Under the pieces are notes generated by a model. The model ran no database searches. It was given only the letters and a program-made list of their open reading frames with translations, and had not been told where the DNA came from. A program made the translations under genes and the position numbers. DNA of 64,000 nt from DAOTXL01 sp034435455 (GTDB taxonomy: Bacteria; Chloroflexota; Anaerolineae; JAAYZQ01): assembly GCA_034435455.1 (NCBI GenBank), contig DAOTXL010000131.1, positions 26,577 through 90,576 of the forward strand, read 5' to 3'. Positions 40,859-50,028 of this stretch are shown one piece after another; the first letter of the stretch is position 1, and each line of letters starts with the position of its first letter.

Positions 40859-42808
40859 GTGCGCGTTATTGGAACCGCCGGCCATGTAGATCACGGCAAG
40901 TCCACCCTGGTCCGCGCCTTGACCGGCATTGACCCCGACCGGCTCAAGGAAGAAAAAGAGCGGGAGATGACCATTGACCTGGGCTTTGCCTGGCTGACCC
41001 TGCCCGGTGGGGAGCGGGTGGGGATCGTGGATGTGCCGGGGCACAAAGATTTCATCAAGAACATGCTGGCCGGCGTCGGCGGCATTGATGCGGCGCTCCT
41101 GGTCGTAGCCGCCGACGAGGGGGTTATGCCCCAGACCCGCGAGCATCTGGCCATCCTGGACCTGCTCCAGGTGCGCGGCGGGGTGGTCGCCCTGACCAAG
41201 ATTGATGCGGTGGCCGACGAGGGCTGGCTGGACCTGGTAGAGGCCGACCTGCTGGACGTGCTGGAGGGCACGGCCCTGGAGGGGGCGACGGTGGTCCGGT
41301 GCTCGGCGCGCACCGGCCAGGGCCTGGCCGAACTGGTCGCCGAATTGGACCGCTCCCTGGCCACCATCGTGCCCCGCCGGGACGTGGGCCGCCCCCGCCT
41401 GCCGGTGGACCGGGTGTTCACCATCGCCGGCTTTGGCACGGTGGTCACCGGCACGCTGAGCGATGGCACCTTGACCACCGGCCAGGAGGTCGAGATCCAG
41501 CCCTCCGGCCTCAAAGCCCGTATTCGGGGGTTACAGAGCCACAAAGAAAAGATCGAGACTGCCGTGCCGGGCAGCCGCGTGGCCATCAACCTGACCGGGG
41601 TCAGCACCGACCAGGTGCAGCGCGGCGATGTGGTCACCACGCCGGGATGGTTGCGGCCGACGACGTTGGTGGACTGCCACCTGCGCTACCTGGCCGACGC
41701 CCCTGCCCCTCTGAAACACAACACGGTGGTGGACCTGTTCAGCGGGGCTGCCGAGGCCCAGGCCTGGGTGCGCCTGCTCGACAAGGAGGTGCTGGCCCCC
41801 GGCGACGAAGGCTGGGTGCAGCTCCGGCTGGCCAGGCCGGTGGCGCTGGTCAAAGGGGACCGGTTCATCCTCCGCCAGCCTTCGCCCAGCGTGACCATCG
41901 GCGGCGGGGTGGTGATCAACCCTTTCCCCGGCCGCCGCTACCGCCGCTTCCGCGCCGAGGTGATCGAGCACCTGCAGACCCTGGCCCACGGCACACCGAC
42001 CGAGATCCTGCTTCAGGACCTGGAGCGGCGGCAGCCGTGCGAGGCCGGCGAACTGCTGAGCCGCAGCGGCCTGGCCCGCCGCCAGGCCGGCGATTCCCTG
42101 CGCTCCCTGATCGGCGAGGGGCAGGTCCTGGTCCTGGACAGCAGTTTCTCCGCCGCAACCCTGCCTCCCTCTGTTCCCGATTCCTGCTTCTTGATCACCC
42201 GTTCCGGCTGGGGGGCCTTGCGCGAGCGGCTCGGCGCCTTGCTGGGTGACTATCACCGCCAGTTTCCGCTGCGCGCCGGAATGCCCCGCGAAGAGGTCAA
42301 GAGCCGTCTGGCCCGTCACCTTCCCAACCTGTCGCCCCGGCTGTTCAACGAGATCGTGGCCCGGGCCGTCGCCGAGGGCTGGCTGGCGGTCAGCCCGGGT
42401 GGCCAGGGCAGGGAGGCGGGCAACGCCATCCGGCTGGCCTCCCATCAGGCGACCTTTACGCCGGGGCAGCAACAGGCGGTGGATGCTTTGTTGTCCATCT
42501 TCCGGCAGAACCCCTACCTGACCCCCTCGGTGGCCCAGTGCGAGGCACAGGTCGGCCCTGACGTGCTCAATGCCCTCCTCGAACAGGGGGTGTTGATCCG
42601 GCTGAATGAAGAGGTCATCCTGCTGGCCGAGACCTACGAAGAGATGCGCGACCGGGTGGTGGCCTACCTGCAGGAGCACGGCCGGATCACCATTGCCCAG
42701 ATCCGGGACCTGTTCAACACCAGCCGCAAGTATGCCCTGGCCCTGGCCGGCTACCTGGATGAAAAGCGGATCACGCGCCGTGTGGGCGATGAGCGGGTGT
42801 TGCGGTAA
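40859..42808 (+). CDS. selB: Selenocysteine-specific elongation factor SelB
   Basis: 649 residues. The GTPase begins TAGHVDHGKSTLVRALTG and has DVPGHKDFIKNM and the G4 motif TKID. EF-Tu-like domains 2-3 follow (GFGTVVTGTL; VKGDRFILRQPSPSVTIGGG). Four winged-helix repeats lie in the C-terminal third (about 375-649), which bind the SECIS hairpin. It delivers Sec-tRNA to in-frame UGA codons. Start is GTG at 40859. selA, selD and the tRNA-Sec gene are not in the window, and no gene here needs an in-frame TGA. Confidence 0.95.
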   Translation: MRVIGTAGHVDHGKSTLVRALTGIDPDRLKEEKEREMTIDLGFAWLTLPGGERVGIVDVPGHKDFIKNMLAGVGGIDAALLVVAADEGVMPQTREHLAILDLLQVRGGVVALTKIDAVADEGWLDLVEADLLDVLEGTALEGATVVRCSARTGQGLAELVAELDRSLATIVPRRDVGRPRLPVDRVFTIAGFGTVVTGTLSDGTLTTGQEVEIQPSGLKARIRGLQSHKEKIETAVPGSRVAINLTGVSTDQVQRGDVVTTPGWLRPTTLVDCHLRYLADAPAPLKHNTVVDLFSGAAEAQAWVRLLDKEVLAPGDEGWVQLRLARPVALVKGDRFILRQPSPSVTIGGGVVINPFPGRRYRRFRAEVIEHLQTLAHGTPTEILLQDLERRQPCEAGELLSRSGLARRQAGDSLRSLIGEGQVLVLDSSFSAATLPPSVPDSCFLITRSGWGALRERLGALLGDYHRQFPLRAGMPREEVKSRLARHLPNLSPRLFNEIVARAVAEGWLAVSPGGQGREAGNAIRLASHQATFTPGQQQAVDALLSIFRQNPYLTPSVAQCEAQVGPDVLNALLEQGVLIRLNEEVILLAETYEEMRDRVVAYLQEHGRITIAQIRDLFNTSRKYALALAGYLDEKRITRRVGDERVLR

Positions 42809-42831
42809 ACGGTAGGAGCAGGGAGGGAGCC

Positions 42832-43194
42832 ATGAAGCCCAGGATTGACAAGACCAAATTCGGTTCGATCACCATCGCCGGGGAGAGGTACGAGCACGAC
42901 GTGATCATCCGCCTGAACGGGGATGTGAAAAAGCGGAAAAAGAAACTGTCCAAAGAGGTGTATGGCACGTCGCACACCATTTCTCTGGCCGAAGCCCGGC
43001 ACGTCTATGAGAAGGGGGCCGAACGGCTGATCATCGGTACCGGACAGGTCGGCATGGTCGAGCTTTCCAAAGAGGCAGCGGACTATTTTGCGGGCCAGGG
43101 CTGCCGGGTAGATCTCCTGCCGACCGGGGAGGCGATCAAGGCCTGGAACGAGGCCGAGGGGGCGGTCATCGGATTGTTCCACGTGACGTGCTGA
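42832..43194 (+). CDS. Mth938-like domain protein
   Basis: 120 residues. KFGSITIAGERYEHDVIIRLNGDV and GAERLIIGTGQVGMVELS match the Mth938/AAMDC family, a small alpha-beta fold of unknown biochemical role. The lysine run KKRKKKLSKE is notable. It follows selB by 23 bases and precedes the nitrilase; an operon is likely. Confidence 0.85.
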   Translation: MKPRIDKTKFGSITIAGERYEHDVIIRLNGDVKKRKKKLSKEVYGTSHTISLAEARHVYEKGAERLIIGTGQVGMVELSKEAADYFAGQGCRVDLLPTGEAIKAWNEAEGAVIGLFHVTC

Positions 43195-43220
43195 CCCCTC
43201 GCGCGTGAGGAAGGGCGGAG

Positions 43221-44018
43221 ATGGAATTGACCGTTGCCCTGGCCCAGATGGCTGTTGCCCTGGGCCGCCCTGACCGGAATGAAGCCACAGCCCGTGCCAT
43301 GGCGGCTCAGGCCGCTGAGGCGGGTGCCCATCTGCTGCTGCTGCCCGAACTGTGGCCCACCGGCTATGACCTGGGCCGGGCCGAGGAGGAGGCAGCGCCG
43401 CTGGACCAGGGCCCTTTTGCCCTGATGGCCAGCCTGGCCCGCGAACATGGCCTGTACCTGCTCGGCACCGCCCTGGAGGCGAACCCCGGCGGACGGCCCT
43501 TCAACACGGCGGCGCTTTATGGGCCGGACGGGCGGTTGGTGGGGGCCTATCGCAAGGTGCACCTCTTCCCGCTTATAGGCGAAAAGGAGCACCTGGCGGC
43601 CGGCCATTCCCTGCCGGTTTTGACCTGGCTGTGGGGCCGGGTGGCTCTGGCCATCTGCTACGACCTGCGTTTCCCCGAACAGTGGCGCGCCTACACCTGC
43701 GCCGGGGCGCAGATCATCCTCATCCCTGCCGAATGGCCGGTGCGCCGGGTGGAACACTGGCGGCTGTTGCTGCGGGCACGGGCGGTGGAGAATCAGCTTT
43801 TTGTGGTCGGCTGTAACCGCGCCGGCGCCGACGCCGACGGCGAGTTTGGCGGCCATTCGGCGGTGGTGGACCCCTGGGGGCGTGTCCTGGTCGAGGGGGG
43901 GGCGGAACCGGGGCTGTTTCTGGCTACGCTGGACCTGGCTGAAGTGGCCCGGGCGCGCGCCCATTTCCCCTGGCTGAACGACCGCCGCCCGGAGGTGTAT
44001 GCCGGAGTCGGGAAATAA
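43221..44018 (+). CDS. Carbon-nitrogen hydrolase (nitrilase superfamily)
   Basis: 265 residues. The catalytic triad is visible: Glu in LLLLPELWPTGY, Lys in AYRKVHLFPLIGE and Cys in AICYDLRFPEQWR. It belongs with omega-amidase (Nit2)-like and other small amidases, which hydrolyse amide bonds of metabolites such as deaminated glutathione or alpha-ketoglutaramate. The exact substrate is not deducible. Ribosome site GGAAGGGCGGAG. Confidence 0.88.
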   Translation: MELTVALAQMAVALGRPDRNEATARAMAAQAAEAGAHLLLLPELWPTGYDLGRAEEEAAPLDQGPFALMASLAREHGLYLLGTALEANPGGRPFNTAALYGPDGRLVGAYRKVHLFPLIGEKEHLAAGHSLPVLTWLWGRVALAICYDLRFPEQWRAYTCAGAQIILIPAEWPVRRVEHWRLLLRARAVENQLFVVGCNRAGADADGEFGGHSAVVDPWGRVLVEGGAEPGLFLATLDLAEVARARAHFPWLNDRRPEVYAGVGK

Positions 44019-44027
44019 GGGGGGTGT

Positions 44028-45488
44028 GTGTCCGACCACGAAACCTACGTCTCGCCCATGAGCTGGCGCTACGGCTCGGACGAAATGCGCCGCATCTGGA
44101 GCGAAGGGCACAAACGTCGGCTGTGGCGGCGCATCTGGGTGGCGCTGGCCGAAGCCGAGGCCGAGCTGGGGCTGGTCACGCCCACCCAGGTTGCCGACCT
44201 GCGCGCCCATGCCGATCAGGTGGATGTGGAGCGTGCCCTCCAGATCGAGGCCGAGATCAAACACGACCTGATGGCCGAGGTCCGGGTTTTTGCCGCCCAA
44301 TGTCCGGTCGGGGGGGGCATCATCCATCTGGGGGCTACCAGCATGGATGTCAAGGACAATGCCGACGTGCTGCGCCTGCGGGACTCCCTGGACCTGCTGC
44401 TGGCCCGGCTGCGTGCCCTCCTGGCCGACCTGGCCGACCGGATCGAAGAGCGGGCCGACCAGGCCTGTATGGGCTATACCCACCTTCAGCCTGCCGAACC
44501 GACGACGGTAGGCTATCGCCTGGCGCAGTACGGCCTGGACCTGCTGATCGATCTGGAGGAGTTGCAGCGGGTGCGCGATAGGCTGCGGGGCAAGGGGTTT
44601 CGCGGGGCCACCGGCACTTCGGCCTCTTATACGCAACTGCTGGCCTCCCTGCCCGGCGGCCCCACCGCTGCCGACCTGGAGGCCAGGGTGCTGGCCCGGC
44701 TGGGCCTGGAGGCCTTTCCGGTGGCCACCCAGACCTGCACGCGCAAGCAGGATTGGCTGGTGCTCAACAGCCTGGCCGGCCTGGCCGGTTCGCTCTACCG
44801 GTTCGCCTTCGACCTGCGGGTGTTGCAGGCCCAACCCTTTGGCGAGTGGAGTGAACCGTTTGGCCACCGGCAGGTAGGCTCGTCGGCCATGCCCTTCAAG
44901 CGCAACCCCGAAACCGCGGAGACCCTGGACAGCCTGGCCCGGCTGGTGGCCGCCCTGCCCCGCGTGGCGTGGGACAATGCCGCCCACTCGCTGCTGGAGC
45001 GCACCCTGGACGATTCGGCCAACCGGCGCCTTATCCTGCCCGAGGCGTTCCTGGCCGGCGAAGAACTGCTGCGCCGGGCCCACTCGATTCTGCGCGGGCT
45101 GGTCATCCACGATGAGGCGGTGGCCCACCACCTGAAGGCCTATGGCACCTTTGCCGCCACGGAGCGCCTGTTGATGGAACTGGTCAAAGCCGGCGCCGAC
45201 CGCCAGGCCATGCACGAACTGATCCGGCAGCACAGCCTGACCGCCTGGACCGCCATCGGGCAGGGCGCCCCGAACCCCCTGGCCGAATCCCTGGCCGCCG
45301 ACCCGCAGGTGCTGGCCTTTCTGCCGGCCGACCGGGTGCGGCTGCTGCTGGAGGCCGGCGCCTACGTGGGCGATGCCCCCCAGCGGGCCAGGGAACTGGC
45401 CACCGCGATCCGGGCGGCGGTGGGCGGCGAGGGCTTTATTCCTTCGTCCCCACCAGATAGACCGCCTGCCACGGCTGATAGCGGCTGA
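44028..45488 (+). CDS. purB: Adenylosuccinate lyase
   Basis: 486 residues of the fumarase/aspartase superfamily. Key segments are HLGATSMDVKDNAD, GYTHLQPAEPTTVGYR and the signature GSSAMPFKRNPETAE (mobile catalytic loop). It cleaves SAICAR and adenylosuccinate in purine synthesis. GTG start. The last 18 codons overlap the 3' end of the convergent VanW gene by 53 bases, and that tail (PSSPPDRPPATADSG) has no family counterpart. Confidence 0.94.
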   Translation: MSDHETYVSPMSWRYGSDEMRRIWSEGHKRRLWRRIWVALAEAEAELGLVTPTQVADLRAHADQVDVERALQIEAEIKHDLMAEVRVFAAQCPVGGGIIHLGATSMDVKDNADVLRLRDSLDLLLARLRALLADLADRIEERADQACMGYTHLQPAEPTTVGYRLAQYGLDLLIDLEELQRVRDRLRGKGFRGATGTSASYTQLLASLPGGPTAADLEARVLARLGLEAFPVATQTCTRKQDWLVLNSLAGLAGSLYRFAFDLRVLQAQPFGEWSEPFGHRQVGSSAMPFKRNPETAETLDSLARLVAALPRVAWDNAAHSLLERTLDDSANRRLILPEAFLAGEELLRRAHSILRGLVIHDEAVAHHLKAYGTFAATERLLMELVKAGADRQAMHELIRQHSLTAWTAIGQGAPNPLAESLAADPQVLAFLPADRVRLLLEAGAYVGDAPQRARELATAIRAAVGGEGFIPSSPPDRPPATADSG

Positions 45489-47346
45489 AGAAGGTATCGC
45501 GCCGCACCTCGACGCCGTTCACCTTGATGATGCGGTAGACCGTTACGTCCAGCCCGTCCCTGGCCCACTCGATCTGCCGGGTCTGGCCCTTGGGCAGGGT
45601 GGGGTCGTCGCGGTAGATCGGTGGGCCGTGGGGCACCGGGTTGCTCTCCACCGGCCCCTCCATCTCGACGGTGCGGCCCGGGTTGGTGCCGTAGTAGCGA
45701 AAGGTCAGGGTCTGGTTGGCCTTGTCCACGTAGGTCTGGATGAGAATATAGTGCCCTGTATCGTTGACCCACTTCAGGTCTACGTCGGGCGAATAGATGG
45801 TGGCATCCAGGCCCTTGGGCGGCTCGTAGTAACTCACCCGGAAGGCGTGGGGCCACCGCTCGATGATGGGCACCCCGGCCCAGAAGGCAGCGCGGAAGGC
45901 GGTGGACGACACCTGGCACAGCCCGCCCCCCACATCGGTCCGGGTGGTGTTGCCCCAGATGATGATGCTCTCCTCATACCCCTTTTCGGCGGTCACCTCG
46001 CCCAGGTAGTGGTTGAAGGAAAAGGTCTCGCCCGGCGGGATCAGCAGGCCGTCGAATTGGGATGCCCCGACGAGGATATTTTGCACCCGTGATGCCGACG
46101 ATCCGGCAAAGCTGGTCACCCCCTCGCCGAGCAGTTCGACGATGCCCAGGTTAGGGGCATCCTCGGTGGCGATGGCCGGGCGGACCTCCTGCAGGGGGAG
46201 GGGGACGGTACGCTCCTGGCTGTTGGCCGCGCTGAGGATGAGGGCCGCCGTCGCCGTCACGTCCAGCGTCTGGCCGGGCACGCTTTCGACGAGGGGGATC
46301 AGGCTGCCGCTGGCGTCGTCGAAGCGGAATTCGGCGTTCACCGGCGGCCGGGCCACCTGGGCCGCGATCTCCTGGGCCAGGCGGATCACCTGCCCCTGGT
46401 CCAGGTTGACCGACAGGCTGACCCGGCCATCCTCGCCGGTCAGGGGCCGCAGGGTGAGCCAGGCGGCCAAGGTCGCCGGCTCGATGGTCCACGGCTCGTA
46501 GCCGGGGGCGGTGAGGATCACCGGGCCGCTGAGCAGCCGTTGTACCTGGGCCTGGGCGGCGCTCACGTCGGTGAGCAGCGGCTGGCTCTCATGGACGACC
46601 AGTTCCACCTCGCCGCCCCTCATCTCTGTGAGGCATCGGACCAGCGCCTGCCGGGTGGCCTCCTCGTCCACTTCGCGCCCCACCTGGCTGGGGATCACGG
46701 TCACGTTCAGGTTTTCATCCAGGACCAGGCTGGCGTTGCGCAGGGGTTGGTTCACCTGTCGGGCGATCTGGCTCATCAGGGTCGCCCCGCTGGTGGCATC
46801 GAAGGTGAAGGTGGGGGCCACCAGGCGGTTGTGGAGCAGGACGTCGAACTGTTCGCGCAGGCGGGTCAGGGGGCCCCCCCTGTGGCCGATGGCCAGCGCA
46901 GCGTCCACGCTGGCTGCCGCGTCGAGCCGGGTGCCCAGATTGGCCGGATCCACCGGCCATGTCTGGTCGCCGTAGCGCAGGACGGGATACCGGTCAACCG
47001 GGTAGCGGAAGCTGGTTTCCAGGTGGGCCAGCGCCTCCGACCGGGTCAGCCCGCCCACGTACACGTCCCAGATGTAGACGCCGGGCAACACGCGGTCGGC
47101 CAGCCATAGCTCGATGATGGCCAGGGTCGCCACGCCGGCGGCCAGGGCCATCACCGCCAGGGAGGCCAGGATCGCCGGCCAGGGCAGCCGCCTGCCCCGC
47201 CGGACAGCCGGACCCGGAGGGGTGGCCGGTGGGTTCCAGCCCTCCCCGGCCGGGCCGGGGGGCGGATACCCCCTGTCAGGGGGTGCGCCGGGCGGTCTCT
47301 GCCGTGCCCGCACCGGCGGTTGCCGTGAGCCTTGTGGTTTCATCAC
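45436..47346 (-). CDS. VanW family cell-wall protein
   Basis: 636 residues. The cytoplasmic N-terminus is Pro/Arg-rich (about 1-50), followed by one membrane segment (about 55-85). Two YoaR-like repeated extracellular domains (about 90-410) follow, with the pattern of putative peptidoglycan-binding domains. The VanW domain has FSFNHYLGEVTAEKGY, GGGLCQVSSTAFRAAFWAG and EPPKGLDATIYSP, and a C-terminal G5-like strand region closes the chain. Linked to wall metabolism and, in enterococci, to vancomycin operons; no van genes occur here. GTG 47346 or ATG 47343 may start it. Confidence 0.9.
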   Translation of the reverse strand: MMKPQGSRQPPVRARQRPPGAPPDRGYPPPGPAGEGWNPPATPPGPAVRRGRRLPWPAILASLAVMALAAGVATLAIIELWLADRVLPGVYIWDVYVGGLTRSEALAHLETSFRYPVDRYPVLRYGDQTWPVDPANLGTRLDAAASVDAALAIGHRGGPLTRLREQFDVLLHNRLVAPTFTFDATSGATLMSQIARQVNQPLRNASLVLDENLNVTVIPSQVGREVDEEATRQALVRCLTEMRGGEVELVVHESQPLLTDVSAAQAQVQRLLSGPVILTAPGYEPWTIEPATLAAWLTLRPLTGEDGRVSLSVNLDQGQVIRLAQEIAAQVARPPVNAEFRFDDASGSLIPLVESVPGQTLDVTATAALILSAANSQERTVPLPLQEVRPAIATEDAPNLGIVELLGEGVTSFAGSSASRVQNILVGASQFDGLLIPPGETFSFNHYLGEVTAEKGYEESIIIWGNTTRTDVGGGLCQVSSTAFRAAFWAGVPIIERWPHAFRVSYYEPPKGLDATIYSPDVDLKWVNDTGHYILIQTYVDKANQTLTFRYYGTNPGRTVEMEGPVESNPVPHGPPIYRDDPTLPKGQTRQIEWARDGLDVTVYRIIKVNGVEVRRDTFFSRYQPWQAVYLVGTKE

Positions 47347-47383
47347 TTTCCAGACGCTGCCTGGGGGCAGCCGGTTCCCTGTT

Positions 47384-49534
47384 TCACGGCGCCAGGGGTG
47401 GGGGGTCGGGGGAGGAGATCATCGCCGGCAGATACATCTGCTCGATATACTCTTTGACCATGCGGCGTGTGCTAAAGGCGGCGAGGCTGGTGCGCATGGC
47501 CTCCTTCATCACCTGCACCCAGCCGCGGGGGATGCCGGCTGCGTCGCGCTCATAATAGAGCGGCACGATCTGCTCCTCCAGGAGGCGGTACAGGGCCTGG
47601 CTGTCCACCTCATCCTGGGTCTCCTGGTCGTGGTACTCGACCTGGCCAAAGGCCCACCCGTTCGCCGGCCTGTCGTCGGTGGCGGGATGGTACGCCTCTG
47701 GCCACCAGCCGTCGAGCACGCTGAGGTTGGGCACGCCGTTCATGGCCGCTTTCATGCCGCTGGTGCCGCTGGCCTCGTTGGGCCGGCGGGGGTTGTTCAG
47801 CCACAGGTCCACCCCCTGGACCAGGAAGCGGGCCACGTGCAGGTCGTAATCCTCCAGGAACGCGATCCGCCCGCCGAATTCCGGATCCTGGGCGTACCGG
47901 TAGACGCGCTGGATGAACCCTTTGCCGCCGGCGTCGGCGGGATGGGCCTTGCCGGCAAAGATGATCTGCACCGGACGGCCGGCGGCGTGGAGGATCTGCT
48001 TCAGGCGCGGCACGTCGCGGAAAAGGAGGGTGGCCCGCTTGTAGGTGGCGAAGCGCCGGGCAAAGCCGATGCTCAGCGCCTCCGGGTCCAGCAGGGTGCC
48101 GGAAGCGAGGACCTGGCCGGCCTGCAGGTTGCCGCTGGACCACTGCTGCCGCGTCCGCTCCGCCACGAAGGTCAGCAGCCTGGCCTTGAGCTGCTGGTGA
48201 ACGCGCCACAGCACTTCGTCGGGGAGATCGTAGAGGCGTTGCCACAGGGCCGGGTCGTCATGTTGTTGTTCCCAGTCGGGGCCCAGGTGCCCGGCAAAGA
48301 GGTCCTTCCACCGGGTCGAGAGCCAGCTCGGCATGTGGACCCCGTTGGTGATGGCCGCGATGGGCACCTGTTCGACGGGGCGGTCGGGCCAGACCGACTG
48401 CCACATCTGCCGCGATACCTGGCCGTGCAGCCGGCTGACGCCGTTGCTCCGGCCCGCCAGGCGCAGGGCCAGGACGGTCATGTTGAACCGGCCATCGTGC
48501 TCGCCCAGGGCCATAAACTGTTCGCGGCTGATGCCCATCTCTTGCCAGAAGCGGCCAAAATATTCGTCCATCAGGTGGAAGGGGAAGGCATCGTGGCCGG
48601 CCGGGACGGGGGTGTGGGTGGTAAAGAGGGTGGTGCGCCGCACCTCCTCCACCGCCCGGTCGAAGGGCAGGCCGGCCTGGGCCAGTTCCCGCAGCCGCTC
48701 CAGCACCAAAAAGGCCGAATGTCCCTCGTTCAGGTGCCAGGCGGCGGGGGCAATGCCCAGGGCCCGCAGCAAGCGCACGCCGCCCAGCCCCAGTACCATC
48801 TCCTGGCGGATGCGCGTTTCCTGGTCGCCGCCGTACAGCCGGGCCGACAGGTCCCGGTCCCAGGGGGCGTTCTGGGGCACGTTGGTATCCATCAGATAGA
48901 GGTTCACCCGCCCCACGCGCACCTGCCACGCCTGGGCGTAGATCGGCAGGCCCCGCAGCATCACCTGGACGATCAGCCGTTCCCCGGCGGCGGTCAACAC
49001 CGGGTGGAGGGGCACCTGATCGTAGTTCAGCGTATCATAGATCGCTTCCTGCCAGCCGTCGGGCGGCAGGTGTTGGCGAAAGTACCCCTGGGGATAGATG
49101 AACCCCACGCCGACGAAGGGCAGGCCCAGATCGCTGGCCTCCTTGCAGTGATCGCCCGAAAGCACTCCCAGGCCCCCGGAGTAGATGGGCAGCGAGCCGT
49201 GCAGGCCGAACTCGGCGGAAAAGTAGGCCACCGGCCGGCGTAGAGCGGGGTATTGCCGGCAAAACCAGAGGCGTCCATCGCTCAGGTCGGCGTCCAGGTC
49301 GGCTATCACCCGGTCGTAGTGGGCCAGGAACTCCGGGTCGCACGCCAGGGCGGCCAGGCGTTCTGGGCTGACCAGTTGCAACATGCGCACCGGGTTGTGG
49401 CGGGTGCTTTTCCACAGGGGGTAGCTCACCGCCTTGAACAGGTTGCGGGCCTGGGGGTGCCAGCTCCACCACAGGTTATCGGCCAGGTCGGCCAGCCGTC
49501 CGATTCGTTCTGGGATAGGAACGGCATTGTTCAT
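47384..49534 (-). CDS. glgP: Alpha-glucan (maltodextrin/glycogen) phosphorylase
   Basis: 716 residues, the short bacterial/archaeal type of GT35 enzyme. EFGLHGSLPIYSGGLGVLSGDH marks the N-terminal glucan site. RRFATYKRATLL and the PLP site EASGTSGMKAAMNG (Lys in GMKA) mark the C-terminal half. It releases glucose-1-phosphate from storage alpha-glucan. No other glg genes are beside it. It follows the DksA-like gene by 24 bases. Confidence 0.95.
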   Translation of the reverse strand: MNNAVPIPERIGRLADLADNLWWSWHPQARNLFKAVSYPLWKSTRHNPVRMLQLVSPERLAALACDPEFLAHYDRVIADLDADLSDGRLWFCRQYPALRRPVAYFSAEFGLHGSLPIYSGGLGVLSGDHCKEASDLGLPFVGVGFIYPQGYFRQHLPPDGWQEAIYDTLNYDQVPLHPVLTAAGERLIVQVMLRGLPIYAQAWQVRVGRVNLYLMDTNVPQNAPWDRDLSARLYGGDQETRIRQEMVLGLGGVRLLRALGIAPAAWHLNEGHSAFLVLERLRELAQAGLPFDRAVEEVRRTTLFTTHTPVPAGHDAFPFHLMDEYFGRFWQEMGISREQFMALGEHDGRFNMTVLALRLAGRSNGVSRLHGQVSRQMWQSVWPDRPVEQVPIAAITNGVHMPSWLSTRWKDLFAGHLGPDWEQQHDDPALWQRLYDLPDEVLWRVHQQLKARLLTFVAERTRQQWSSGNLQAGQVLASGTLLDPEALSIGFARRFATYKRATLLFRDVPRLKQILHAAGRPVQIIFAGKAHPADAGGKGFIQRVYRYAQDPEFGGRIAFLEDYDLHVARFLVQGVDLWLNNPRRPNEASGTSGMKAAMNGVPNLSVLDGWWPEAYHPATDDRPANGWAFGQVEYHDQETQDEVDSQALYRLLEEQIVPLYYERDAAGIPRGWVQVMKEAMRTSLAAFSTRRMVKEYIEQMYLPAMISSPDPPPLAP

Positions 49535-49558
49535 AGCGCCTTTTGCCGTGACGGGGGG

Positions 49559-49885
49559 CTACCGTTTCTGCGCACATTGGACGCACCGTTTGGTGTCGGG
49601 CAAAATGGCCAGCCGCGCCGGGTCAATGGTCTTGCCACACACTTCGCAGATCCCATAGTCGCCTTCCTCAGCCTTGCGCAAGGCAGCCTCCAGCGAGCGC
49701 GCCTTGCCCTCGGCTCGCTGTTTCAAGGCCAGGCACATCTCCCATTCGTAGATGCTGGGGTCCCCCTGACCCAGCCCATAGTCGCCCTTCCCTTCCAGGC
49801 GCTGTTCCAGACGGGCGATCTCGGCATAGGTCTCCTCCAGTTCCTGGCGCAGGCGTTCTTTGAGATCCAGCGTCTCTGCGGTCAT
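49559..49885 (-). CDS. DksA/TraR family zinc-finger protein
   Basis: 108 residues. An N-terminal coiled-coil hairpin (about 5-70) and a C-terminal C4 zinc finger, CEVCGKTIDPARLAI with CVQC. The family binds the RNA polymerase secondary channel and modulates initiation, often with ppGpp. Start ATG 49885 has AAGGGAC; extra residues upstream would come from a spacer repeat (CATTGGCCATTAGACATT type). Confidence 0.88.
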   Translation of the reverse strand: MTAETLDLKERLRQELEETYAEIARLEQRLEGKGDYGLGQGDPSIYEWEMCLALKQRAEGKARSLEAALRKAEEGDYGICEVCGKTIDPARLAILPDTKRCVQCAQKR

Positions 49886-50028
49886 GGTGTCCCTTTTAAT
49901 GTCTAATGGCCAATGCCCGATGAGCAAAGCACCCGCGCCGGACCATTAGTCATTATCGGCCGATAAGAATTTCGGTTCGAGGCCCAGGTGCGATGCCCCT
50001 GTCACATGTACCGGGGTGCGACGCCCTT

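Noticed and set aside
44028..45488. An in-frame UGA selenoprotein near selB
   Set aside because: All neighbouring genes are full length for their families, and no same-frame continuation after a TGA was found.
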